From contig OZ014421.1 in the NCBI GenBank assembly GCA_963965975.1, positions 5,135,001 to 5,199,000 of the forward strand: a stretch of DNA of 64,000 nucleotides, read 5' to 3'. How positions within the stretch are numbered: position 1 is the first letter of the stretch; the number at the start of each line of letters is the position of its first letter. The position numbers and the translations under genes were made by a program. The notes beneath the pieces were generated by a model. The model searched no databases. It was not told the DNA's origin and was given only the letters and a program-made list of their open reading frames with translations. This document shows positions 24,604-35,004 of this stretch, piece by piece. Origin of the DNA: Xestospongia bergquistia. Lineage: Eukaryota; Porifera; Demospongiae; Haplosclerida; Petrosiidae.

Positions 24604-25250
24604 ATAATCATCAGATTACGTTTTAATCATAAATAGTTCCTGAAGTAATAATCTGTGTACAAAATGGTTGCTGCCATTTTTTGAACCTCATTTTTGTTTT
24701 TCTGATTTCTTATCTTTAAAACTGATCCGATTTTCCTCTTTTAAATGTCTTAGTTGAGTCTTGTTTGTGATGTGTGTTTTATTCTAATTTTCAGTCACAG
24801 AGTGTCACATAAAAATGATGTTATATTTACGCACTTATTATTTATATAATAATATTAATAACTCTGTGATGTCACTATTATTGTTATTGTATTTATTGTT
24901 CACTGATTATTGAAAATAAATTCTCACAATATCTCTTAAGAAAGACAACTACGTACTCTTGACTGAAAGAATTGTATAGAAATGTATATTCAAATTGGCT
25001 GATAGTTAGTTAACATCAGTAACTTGCATTGGAAGGATAAGTAGCCAAGTTGACATGATATCATCTGCATACATTAATGGAGTAAAGAAACATCTCAAAA
25101 CAAACAAACCAAAAAGTAAGAAAAACAATAAAAATTATTGTTTTAGAGAAAAGTTAGAGTCCATTAATACTAAGCACAGTTAACACACACCTACATTTTT
25201 CATTAGTAATAAATAAGTTTCAAAACACCACATTGATTAGGCGGGAAAAT
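24604..25250. other. BET 3' UTR and intergenic sequence
   Basis: A consensus AATAAA lies at about 24915. Nothing else is recognised. The region is AT-rich. Confidence 0.5.
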
Positions 25251-26153
25251 ATCATCAGCACGCGTACACAACTAGTAAAAAAACGCGTGACCACTATTAT
25301 GGCGGGAAATATCAATCATCAGCACACGCCGAACGAGCAAAACACTTTAATAGATTTTTAATTTTTTTTTATGAAAAAAATGAGTATTAATTAAAATTAA
25401 TGTAAAAAGAAATATTAAGATGATACTATACAAACTAAAGAATTGTATTTTTCTTGCAAAACTAAAAGAATAATTAACAATAATGAAATGATTGATGTAG
25501 GTATAATAATTAAAATGATACATAATACTATAGTTGTAAAAAGATTTATAAGTATTCAGTATGATGTTAACAGTAATGGTAAGTAAACTGATTGTAGTTC
25601 TTTATTAATATTAATAAAGATATGAAGTATTAGAGTTTCAAAAGAAATTGAATAATTATTAAATATTTTTGAAACTAAAGTTAAGATTGATTTTTGACAA
25701 AGCTTGGTGAAAATTGTTTTTTAAAAGCCAATTTATATTAAGCAAATTATAAAAGGAAAAAATAAAGAAAAAAAGGACAACTAAAAATAAAAAAAAGACA
25801 GTTTCTGTAGTTGAAGAGTCCCCAAGAAGTCCAGTGAAGGTCTCCAATCCAGCAATTATAAGAAAGAGAAGAGTTCCCAAGAGTCCAGTCAGTAGTCCAC
25901 CAGTTGAGAACATAGAGAAAGAAAGAGAAAAAACAACTGGATTACTAAAGAATGGATGAGAAGTGGATGGATGGGATGGAGAGATAGCTCACCTTTTTCA
26001 CCAGTGCTGCTCCTGCAGGGAAAGAAAAAGAGAGTAGTTATGAACTGATGGTGACAATGAGTGGATAGAGAGTGAAGAGAGACAGAGGAAGTGAAAAGGG
26101 ACCATCAACACACACACACATAGCACACACACACACGCACCCTAGAAGATCAG

Positions 26154-26229
26154 AGCTCCTCCCCGCCACCTGGCGGCCTTGGATATTAAAAAAAAATTTT
26201 TTTTAGGCCGCCAGGCGGCAGGGAGGAGA
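26154..26229. repeat. Long GC-rich inverted repeat around an A/T palindrome
   Basis: Arms of about 25 bp (GCTCCTCCCCGCCACCTGGC followed by GGCCT, and its near reverse complement) differ at two positions. The centre is an A9/T8 self-complementary run. The whole 76-bp unit can fold into a single hairpin on either strand. Confidence 0.85.
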
Positions 26230-26629
26230 TAATTAATAGGGATTGTGTGAATGTGTGTATAGTGTATGGGCTGAATAGCCCAAAAAAAAATTTAAAATAA
26301 AAATTAAAAGAAGAGGAAAGAAGGCTTGAAGGAAGAAGACAGGAGAGACCAAGCAGGAGAGCGACTCATCTTTTTCATCCAGAGAACATCAGAGGGATGA
26401 GAACAGTCAGAACATCAGAGAACAGTCGAAAACATCAAAGAACGCCAGAGAACAGTCAAAACATCAGAGAACAAGAGCAAGAGCTTCCAATTTGAGTCCT
26501 GTAGAAACGAAAGTAAAAGAAAAAACAATTGGCGAACTGATTGATACAAAAATTATAAGAAATAATAATTAAATAAAAAATAACAGAAAAAAAATTAAAA
26601 GAATGAGCATAACTGAATGAAAAGAGAAG

Positions 26630-26790
26630 AAGAGCGATCCAACGACGAACGAAGAGACGAGTCGTGAAGAGAGGTGATCCAACGAAGTGACGAGTCGTGA
26701 AGAGAGGTGATCCAACGAAGAGACGAGTCGTGAAGAGAGGCGATCCAACGAAGAGACGAGTTGTGAAGAGGGAGGATCCAACGAGTCGTA
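26630..26790. repeat. 33-bp tandem repeat
   Basis: About four copies of a unit containing GATCCAACGAAGAGACGAG and TCGTGAAGAGAGG. Because 33 is a multiple of three, each minus-strand frame shows a repeated peptide; these are not evidence of a gene. Confidence 0.85.
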
Positions 26791-26953
26791 GCAACGAAGA
26801 CCCACGGGGGTGTGTACACTAATATAAGTTTGTAAAATGGAATCCGTTTTATATTTTCAAAGACATCTCTGTCATGCTTCCTTTTGACAAACACAAAGTA
26901 CAAACGCATGACAATTTGGCGGGAAATCTCACCACGCGTGACCAACATTTAAT

Positions 26954-27729
26954 TGAATTGATCTGATTAAAAATTGATTAAGTCTTATAATTATAATGCA
27001 TACAATATTACAGTACTTTAACTATTTTAGCTTCACAATTGTTAACAACAAGTATAACATCTTCATCTTTGTAATATAATGTCACAAACAATGTTAACTG
27101 GAACAAACGATTATTGTTAAAGCACAATTATACAACTTCAGTGACAGGTTTAGATCAAAATTAATACCAATCAACAGAAGACAATACAATGTACACTAAT
27201 TAAAGCTTGTTATATGCTTTGTTGGGTAGCTTACAGTCTGATCAACCAGAAGGAAATAATCAACAAAAAATATGAACTGACATTCTGCTCTCAATGAAGT
27301 CCAAGAGATATTCATATACAAGATGTGATCTATAGATCTGTACAATTACAAGTTAGTGTTATAGACTTTGATTTCTATTGCTGCACCAAATACATCTGGA
27401 TCCATTTCCTCTCTCACAACCAGCTTCTCAATGCTATATCCTAAGGCTAATGACAACAAAAAGAAAGTAGCATTAGCTAAACATGTCTTCTTAAGTGGGT
27501 GAATATTGTATACACAGCTTGTATTGTTGCCTTTATAGTTTCTCATGTTGTTTTACAATAATACTTTATATAATTTTAAGAAAAACAATCTTATATAAAA
27601 GCAATATCTATAAAACCAAAAAGGAACTACATCACTTATAGCTTTGAGCTAATTGTAAACATCTTTTGTTAAAGTTACTAATATATCAATCTAAATACAA
27701 CTCTAAGGGAAAATGGGTTTAAAAATGTA
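26954..27729. other. Intergenic sequence / 3' UTR of the bHLH gene
   Basis: No recognisable gene. A minus-strand frame at 27346-27546 ends in a plausible peptide (SIEKLVVREEMDPDVFGAA) and follows a possible acceptor. It could be an alternative last exon, but nothing confirms this. Confidence 0.4.
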
Positions 27730-30700
27730 TCACTGGTGTTCTTGTTCTAATAGCTCCACCTCTTCTTGAACTCCACCCTCTGCACCACTGTCCAAAAGTA
27801 GGGGAGAATCTATAAGAAAAAGTCAATTTGGTTTATCATATGACTATCATGTGGATCAAAACAATACCCCTTATTATTATATCAAGGGTTGCATAGTACC
27901 ATAGAAATGCTACATCAAAGTGATGTAATTCCATAAAAATTAACGAGTAAATAGTTTACTGTAAACTATAACAAAACTACATTACATATATGTCACATCG
28001 CCTTCCACAATGTTTCTACGATACTATTTAATATTCGACACTCTCTTACCTATTCTTGACTATATTCATCTTAATAATTCATGATTTGATTATCAAATAT
28101 ATACAATTATGTACCATGGTGAGAATGTTCTGCTTGTGACCACATTTGGGAGCTAACTGTTTCTGTTCCCTGCGCCAAAAGGTTCTCTTCAGAAGTGTAT
28201 ACAGGAGAAGGTTCTAAAGCAGTAGTTATAGCAGACGAGAGACTCAATTCAACCGATTGAGGTGCATCAGCTGTTAGTGATGTTCCACCTGCAATAGCAT
28301 CTGACACCTAAAATATAAATGAACTGATGTGAACTGCTTTGTGATGATAAACCACACCCCTATAGTATCAATGATATAATGCATTAATCAAGGCTTCTAA
28401 GAACTCAGTATACCTACCAAAGATTACAAAGTAGAGCAGTCTAAAAAAACACCTTCCACAATGTATCAGTTGAGCTTAAACTCAATGTAAGTTATCTTAA
28501 ATAACACGATGGCATTGTACCCATTTCTTACCATTATGGTCTGTGCAGAAGTGACATTACTACTAGAAGTTGCATCTCCTTGAGGTAAGTTCTCAACGGG
28601 TGTGGTCTGTTTCTGTGATGACCCTGCTTCATTAGCTAAATGTTGGAGCAATAACGTTTGTAGTTGATGAAGCTGTTGTAACTGTTGGATCTAAAGAAAG
28701 TAAATATGCTATGATAATTTTTAACCTCTTTTACTCTAACAACTTGTATGTATGCACGCTAGAACGACCACATGGCATAACGAATAGATGCTTGGCAAAC
28801 AGAATGGATGCATGGGATTTGAATATAATAGATGTACAAATAGATATACCGTAGATCGGGAAACTTTCGCGCTACAAAAGTTTCATGTAAAAAATTTATG
28901 TGTTAGAAAAATTTCGAACACGAGGTGTGTACGAAAATTTATTAACCCCGAATATTTTGCCTCCCTAACTTCTTCATTTGCCCGAGCAATTGCTTGTGGC
29001 TTCATGGAAGATCATAGAGAACCTTTTAGGTCTGGAAGTCCATCTGTTGTTTTTAGATATCTCAAAGAGCCATATTCACCTTAAACACTGTATCACCATG
29101 ATGTAACACATGAATTATATACTATAAATATTTTGATGTGTAATAATGTTCATGTAATTTATTTTCGTACGTTGTTCAATGTTCGAATTTTTTTTAACTT
29201 TCCCAATCTACAGTATTACATGTTAAAAAACATGTATGACATGAAATGGATACATTTACCTGTTGAGTCTGAGTCTCCAGTTGACTATTAGAGGCATTAT
29301 TTCCACTCTCTTGGTGCTGACCTTGTTGTTGAAATATTTGCTGCTGTTGTTGTTGTTGTTGCTGTTGTTGTTGTTGCAACAAGAGTAAAGCTTGAAGCTG
29401 AGCTAACTGAGCTTGTTGTTGTTGTTGAAGCTGAGATGATGTCCCTGCAGTACTGGATGTCTCTTTACTAGGGGACTGCCCATTACTGCTAGCATCAGCA
29501 GACGAGGCCGCTATTTGTTGTAAAAGGGCTAAGTTTGAGTTCTGATGACGTAAGTTCTCATCTTCAATTGTTGATCCACCTCCACTGGGGAACTAAAGAA
29601 GCAATAGTGTTTCATCTGATAAGACTAACTGTCCTTGTGTGAGTTAGTGATAGTCTGTCTTTAGTTATGTTACACCATTGTCCATCTATCTGTCCATTTA
29701 TCTATTCATCATTCAACTTGTTCATCCATCCATCCAGCAATGGTCCATAACAAAGATGATACCTGATTGTACAAGATTCCTGTACCAGTAGCAGTGGTAG
29801 TGACCGGAGAGGACCCATAGCTTTGTAAGTGAAGGAGAAGAGCATTACAGAACTGCTCCAAAGCATTAGCTCCAGAATATAGTAACTTGTTATGAAATAC
29901 CCACGCCATGATCTCATTTGCCCAGTCCTGTTGACCAGAGCCATCTAGAGATTATAAATTAGTAACTTACAACATTGATATGTCATTTAGTAATGTACTA
30001 GTTAATAGGTTTCAGTTTCATTTTAGAGTTTGGAAATGATTACTACAACAAACCAATAACTATAGCATATCATGAACTAAACAACAAACCAATAAACCAA
30101 TAACTACAGCATATCATGAACTAAACAACAAACCAATAACTACAGCATATCATGAACTAAACAACAAACCAATAACTACAGCATAATATAAACCACTCTC
30201 CATTTCAGTCATGCATCCATTTCAATTTATCATGCATTATTTTGTTTTCCAAGCATCCATTTCACACTGCCATGTATCCATTTCATATCTTACCACTTCT
30301 TCCATTGGTTTGGTTTTGTTGCAGCCTGTGAATGTAATCAATAGTCATCTCAAGAATCTCTGCCTTGTCTAATTTTTTACTACCCTAGAAAACAAAGATA
30401 ATATAATTTAATATAGGAAAAGACATTAGTATGTTGTTTTCTATTACTACATTAATAATTACTATTATTATAACAGAGAATTAGCTACATAGTCATTTTG
30501 GCTTACATATTGCCTACAGTCGGGAACCAGATCTTTAAGAGTGGTCAAACCTGTATTGATCCTATCTCGTCTTTTCTTCTCGATTGTCTTATGAGAATCT
30601 AAATAATTCTATATGAAGTAAAACAAGATAGCAAGATAGCAGTGATGTCAAAATGAACAGGTAATGTGTTCAACAAATGAGCTATTTATCTTTACCCGTG

Positions 30701-31576
30701 ACTTTTTCCGGGGAATATCTTGCATAGCCCCTTCAATTAACCTATTATAAAATAATAACATTGAATATGTGCTGTGTACCAGCTTTGCTACACATACATT
30801 TCATCACTAGACAATGGTCGTTTACCGCCTACACCCAATTCAGTTAACATAGACGAGGCACTGATAGGGAGACCAGCTGCTATTGTCGACTGTGTTGTTG
30901 CAAGAGAGAGGGGAGTTACCGTGGAAACATCAACAAAATTGGGAGCTGTCATCTGGACCAAACTCAAAGCTTGTGGGTCAATTTCAATCATCTATTATAA
31001 AAGAAATGTTTACTTAAGTACATAAATTATATAATAATGATGTGGTTTAAAAATATGGGATAGTTATTGTATTCAGGGCCATAAATTATGGAGACAATGA
31101 TCTCATTATGACTATTTGACCGCTTAAGTTAATACTATCTATTGCCTGAAATAACACACATATTGACATGTTGATAGTAACTCCTTATTGTTATTATAGC
31201 AAAGGGAACAATGTTATTCTAAATCATGGCCCACACATATAGAAAGTGCTATTGAACAACAATACATTATAAAATTATAGAGAAAACTAACACTATTCAT
31301 TGTATTAAAATAAGGTGTGCAAACTTGGGTGTCTCAAGTGGCTACCTATGAATCTGATTGCTAGTTCAAAAAAGGGGTGTAACACTCCCTGATATAATGA
31401 TAAACCGCCCTAAAACTCACCCCTGAAGATGGGACAGATAATTGACTGGGAGCTATGATTTTAAGACCTGTCTCTGTCCCACCAGGACTTAAAACACTCT
31501 CACTTCCAGCCACTACCTCTACTGTTTCAACAACAGACTGATCAACACTTTCAACTGATCTTGTAGATAAATCCAT
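27730..31576 (-). CDS. bHLH-Orange transcription factor, HELT/HEY-like, Gln-rich
   Basis: HELT/HES/HEY factors are DNA-binding repressors acting in cell-fate decisions. Ten coding exons give 511 aa: 31576-31421, 30991-30798, 30741-30696, 30608-30507, 30384-30294, 29944-29763, 29592-29260, 28690-28532, 28307-28115, 27809-27730. The bHLH spans exons 4-5: basic region SHKTIEKKRRDRIN with the H-E-R pattern for E-box contact, helix 1 TGLTTLKDLVP, and helix 2 KKLDKAEILEMTIDYIHRL. SHK.IEK.RRDRIN and KAEILEMT are closest to HELT as I know it. Lysine stands where HES has proline and HEY glycine. Exon 6 (WANEIMAWVFHN... ALEQFCNALLLHLQSYG) fits a divergent Orange domain. Exon 7 holds glutamine runs, exon 8 is Leu/Gln-rich and the C-terminus is acidic. 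No WRPW or YRPW end is present. Orthology within the group is unsure. Confidence 0.82.
28849..29213. mobile_element. MITE with TA target duplication
   Basis: A 365-bp element in the bHLH gene between exons 7 and 8. Its ends are inverted copies of C.GTAGAT.GGGAAA.TTT, and TA flanks both sides. Internal words such as ACGAAAATTTATT recur inverted. A 98-aa plus-strand frame inside it is a by-product. Confidence 0.7.
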
Positions 31577-32010
31577 ATTTTAAATGCGTCCTTTTTGATA
31601 AGGGGTTGGTCGCACCTGATCAAGGTGCATAAAGCACCGCGTATCTTTTAATTTACGACCTATACTCGGTTAGTTTTTGACTCTAGTGTCTCACGAATAA
31701 CAAGAAAGTTTGCCGCCACTGATTAAACAGTCAGTAGTCTGCTGAGCTCACGTGTAATCTCGTGCTGGGGCAAGGCAGCCATCTTCCTTGCGGTCAATAG
31801 AAAAACAAGACGGGGAAATGTCAGGAATAGAAAATGTGTGGGCGTGGTCTACATAGTTAATAGTAGTTATTAATTTAATTAAGATTGAGACTAAGGACAA
31901 GTTATTGTTTTACAATAATTAATAAAACTACCTATAATTTTGTTTGTGTAGAGCTAAGTACATCATTATAATCCAGGATTGAGTAGACTAGTGCTATCCA
32001 AAGGTGGACA
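31577..32010. promoter_or_regulatory. Divergent promoter of the bHLH gene and SYCE2
   Basis: 434 bp separate the two start codons. A CACGTG E-box lies at 31749-31754, and a YY1-like GCAGCCATCTT at 31775-31785. HELT/HEY factors bind CACGTG-type boxes, so autoregulation is conceivable. All binding is inference. Confidence 0.5.
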
Positions 32011-32878
32011 ATGGAAAAAAGTACTACATTACAAACAGCTGCAGTAGAACTATCAGTAACTGAAGACCACCACCTACAAGAAAGTACAATTTCTTCAGAA
32101 GTACAAGCTAATCTGATAACTCATGAATCAGATGTAAATGAAAGGTAAAGTAAAAAGGAACATAAACACAATCCCAAGTTCAATACTATTGAGTTCAAGC
32201 ATAGTTTAGTATTAATATCAAGTTTAATTATTACATATATTATTTTCATAGTACATATAGTACACAACAGACAGAGCAAATAAAGCCCGTAAGCTCTCGA
32301 GAATTTCTCAACGAGAGTGTTGAACAGCTTGTATCAGATATTAACGCCAAAAGAAAACGAGATCCAGAACTACTTGAAGGTGACGTGCATTATTGTTTTT
32401 AGTGGACTGTTCTAATTACTGACACCTGCTGTGCCATTGTAGAATTTAAGAAAGAATTGGACTTACAAACAGCCAGATCAGTAGAAAAAATGGAAGCAGC
32501 CTTGTACAATGTATATGATCAAACATCCAAAGGAATTGATGACAAATTACTGGAATTTGCCTCTGTCCTCAACAGAATAGGTATACATAATCTTGAGCCC
32601 CTTAGATTCACATTGTAATACAGTATAACACATAATAGCTTATGTATAATTATATTCACATTACCTGGTCAATTTGTATCCTACTATGAGACGTAAATCA
32701 TGTGTACATAGTTAATGATTCATTGAGTTGTCATTAACTCAAAACATGCTGACATAATCATTTGTTACTTGATTATTATGTTTTAATAGAAAAACTAGAA
32801 GCAGAGCTTGAAGAATTCAAAAAAGCTCTTAGTACATTGTACACTGATGTTCAAGGTCTGTTTTCAGTAGAACTATAG
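32011..32878 (+). CDS. SYCE2: SYCE2-like synaptonemal complex central element protein
   Basis: SYCE2 with TEX12 forms the filament of the synaptonemal complex central element in meiosis. Four exons (32011-32144, 32252-32379, 32443-32580, 32790-32878) give 162 aa. Residues about 1-60 are polar and low in complexity. Residues about 62-160 form one helical coiled-coil block: FLNESVEQLVSDINAKRKRD, KMEAALYNVYDQTSKGIDDK, LLEFASVLNRIEKLEAELEE, ALSTLYTDVQGLF. Compared with the vertebrate protein as I remember it, the LI.NIN, KxRxKDxxLxxxF, IYxxYNxxxKxIxxKLxEF and LExEL positions line up without gaps. The position of the fold near the C-terminus also fits. The alternative is an unrelated short coiled coil, since such sequences can align by chance. 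Confidence 0.68.
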
Positions 32879-32997
32879 TCCAGACTGGCATATATAATAA
32901 CTCATATTATATATAACAATCTCTTAAAATAATATTACAATAATAAACTAATCCATGACAAGTAGTATTTCAATGATGTTAAATAAAATTTAGAACA

Positions 32998-34392
32998 TTA
33001 TAATTTTGGTTGATAGAATAACACCTGCCCATCGTTATCTCCAACCGCCAACAATAGATTGTTAGCTGGAGAAAACTTACAAGTAAGAGGAAATGCATTG
33101 GTTGATGGCATAGTTGTGACAGTGTGCATCTCCTCTGGACCAGTCGGCCAAAACATACTCATAACATCATAGCTTGAATGATGTTTCCTATGTAATGCAG
33201 TTTCAAGAGTCAGAAGGTGAGGTGAAAAAGAAAGCAATCGTATGCCTTCTTTAGTTGGAGAGGCAATTATTCTATGACATTGAGTAACACTTGCCTTTTT
33301 ATCACGGAGTGTAGCAAAGCGGGTTTCTTCAGTGACATAGAGCAATGTTTCGTTCAAAACATTGGATCCATATGATTTTAATAAAACTGAATGAGATTGT
33401 CTAGTGTCATCTACTTTGACACAAGACAGCCAGTCTTTTGTCTCCATTCCTAAGAGGCTCTTTTTCTTAGTTGTGAATTTCAGCAAGAGTATGGAAGATT
33501 GTGGAAAGAACAATGCTTGAGCAAATTTGGAGATAGAAAGATTTGCTCTAGGTAAGTATTCTTCTTGATCTAGCATTCGAATTCTATTTCTTCTGTTTGG
33601 TGCAGCTAGAGCAGGAGACATAGATAAGTGAAGTTTTAAACTGTCATCAAATCGTATACTTTTTAAATCATTTTCTAAATTTCTCAGATCCAAATTGTCT
33701 ATAATATATAAAGACCCATTATTTTTTGAGCACATCACTAACATTTGTGTTTTCTTCTCTATATCAGAGCTAATTGTAAATTGATTTAAGACAGGACAGG
33801 TCAGTAAAGTGCCATAATGCAAGTCTTTTTGCAAATCAACACCACTGACTTCAAATGCAGGGAAATACTGGTACTGCATCAATCCATTTGAGTCGGTACT
33901 GATCAACCATTCACAACTAGCATCATAAATGAGACTTTGAATATGTTGATTGTGAGCTCGAAATACGTTCAAGGGCACTGTGAATTTTCTGGCATCAAAT
34001 ACTCCAATACTGCCGTTCACATCTGCAGCTGCAAACTTCTTATCACCAGTAAAGACAAGTCTAGTTATTGTAGAATTTGTTTTCATAGGATTCCAGAGAT
34101 TCTTCCACGGCCTGCCTCTTTGAGGATCATATAGGGTTAAACAGTTACCAATTGAAGCAGCTAACAAGAGTCCATCAGGTGAGAAATCGAGGTCAGAAAC
34201 GAGCTCGGTTATTATCCTCGATCTTTGTCTGGTTCCAGGTTCTACTGGCTGCTGAGGAGCTTCACAAGTATTTCTAAGATGCATTTTTTGATACAAGAGC
34301 GATTCCAGTTGGTCATAGCGAAGTTGATCGAGATGAAACCTGATTTGCTCCACGTATGAGTTAATGGAGCCATAATCCCGATAACTACACAT
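32998..34392 (-). CDS. DCAF10: DDB1- and CUL4-associated factor 10, WD40 protein, intronless
   Basis: DCAF10 is a substrate receptor of CUL4-DDB1 ubiquitin ligases. One uninterrupted frame encodes 464 aa. WD-like blades are visible near residues 64-180 (LVSDLDFSPDGLLLAASIGN, LYDPQRGRPWKNL, IGVFDARKF, EWLISTDSNGLMQY), followed by a divergent middle and the last blade near 435-464 (LTCKFSPANNLLLAVGDNDG, VLFYQPKL). The terminal YQPK and the KEGIRLLSF stretch match DCAF10 closely as I know it. It is shorter than the vertebrate form, which has an extra N-terminal region and a serine-rich insert. It is the only intronless conserved gene here. It converges with SYCE2, 119 bp away. Confidence 0.8.
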   Translation of the reverse strand: MCSYRDYGSINSYVEQIRFHLDQLRYDQLESLLYQKMHLRNTCEAPQQPVEPGTRQRSRIITELVSDLDFSPDGLLLAASIGNCLTLYDPQRGRPWKNLWNPMKTNSTITRLVFTGDKKFAAADVNGSIGVFDARKFTVPLNVFRAHNQHIQSLIYDASCEWLISTDSNGLMQYQYFPAFEVSGVDLQKDLHYGTLLTCPVLNQFTISSDIEKKTQMLVMCSKNNGSLYIIDNLDLRNLENDLKSIRFDDSLKLHLSMSPALAAPNRRNRIRMLDQEEYLPRANLSISKFAQALFFPQSSILLLKFTTKKKSLLGMETKDWLSCVKVDDTRQSHSVLLKSYGSNVLNETLLYVTEETRFATLRDKKASVTQCHRIIASPTKEGIRLLSFSPHLLTLETALHRKHHSSYDVMSMFWPTGPEEMHTVTTMPSTNAFPLTCKFSPANNLLLAVGDNDGQVLFYQPKL

Positions 34393-35004
34393 CGTGATTA
34401 TACTCTCTTACAAAATGTTACATAACTTTTTATACTGGCATCAGTAGCGTACAAAAACACGCCTTAGTATTATTAATATTAATTAATTATTTTAATTAAT
34501 AAATTTTATGACCCATTATAAAAAAACTATTATTATTATTTTTACCTATATAATGTTATTTGTTGTACTGTGTATTATTTTCACGTTTCTAAAAGTAACA
34601 AACAAGACATGTTGATGTGCTTGTTATAATGACCTACTCCCTTGAAAGTAACTATTGTGTGGACTACCTCGTTAAAATAAACAAAATCACAAGGTTTATT
34701 TTTGTACCTTAAACACAATAGCAATATTACTCAATATTACTCATGCATGAAATAAATCAACATAGTTTTGTCAAAGCTGGTAACTCCTACTTACATTTCG
34801 GTATTCCGTTCATGGGACCAGGTGTTCCTTTGCAGACAAAATGATAAGTGTTATGTAATCACATCCTGATGTTATGTAAGCAGATGGTCTTCAAATATAA
34901 GGTTTCCTATAAGGTTTCCCGTAAGGTTTCTCTGTGAGATTATCCAATCATTAAAATTTCACATAAACTACTAAAATAATATATACAAGTTCAAAATATA
35001 AACA
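34393..35004. other. Intergenic: DCAF10 upstream region and 3' flank of the beta-helix gene
   Basis: AT-rich sequence with a small repeat of ATAAGGTTTC at about 34900-34930. No coding content was seen. Confidence 0.5.

Larger units (their letters stand above)
25251..26953. other. Unassigned intergenic region with E2F-like words
   Basis: The E2F-type word GGCGGGAAA occurs three times (about 25251, 25303 and 26919), each near ACGCGT or CACGC words. A minus-strand frame at 25659-25913 encodes a hydrophobic peptide with two membrane-like stretches (starting MFSTGGLLTGLLGTLLF), but I cannot show that it is translated. A minus-strand fragment flanked by a good acceptor and donor lies near 25991-26010. 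It could be a noncoding RNA locus. Confidence 0.35.

Noticed and set aside
25659..25913. 84-aa hydrophobic minus-strand frame
   Set aside because: It looks membrane-like but joining it to the upstream splice-like fragment in a consistent frame fails or meets a stop. Kept only as part of the unassigned region.
26456..26948. Three overlapping minus-strand frames (78-117 aa) with repeated peptides
   Set aside because: They arise from the 33-bp tandem repeat; different frames give equally regular peptides, so none is favoured.
27346..27546. 66-aa minus-strand frame downstream of the bHLH gene
   Set aside because: The bHLH gene already has a clean terminal exon ending at 27730. I could not connect this frame to any gene.
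28788..29084. 98-aa plus-strand frame
   Set aside because: It lies mostly inside a MITE with inverted ends and TA duplication, has no homologous look and is antisense to the bHLH gene's intron.
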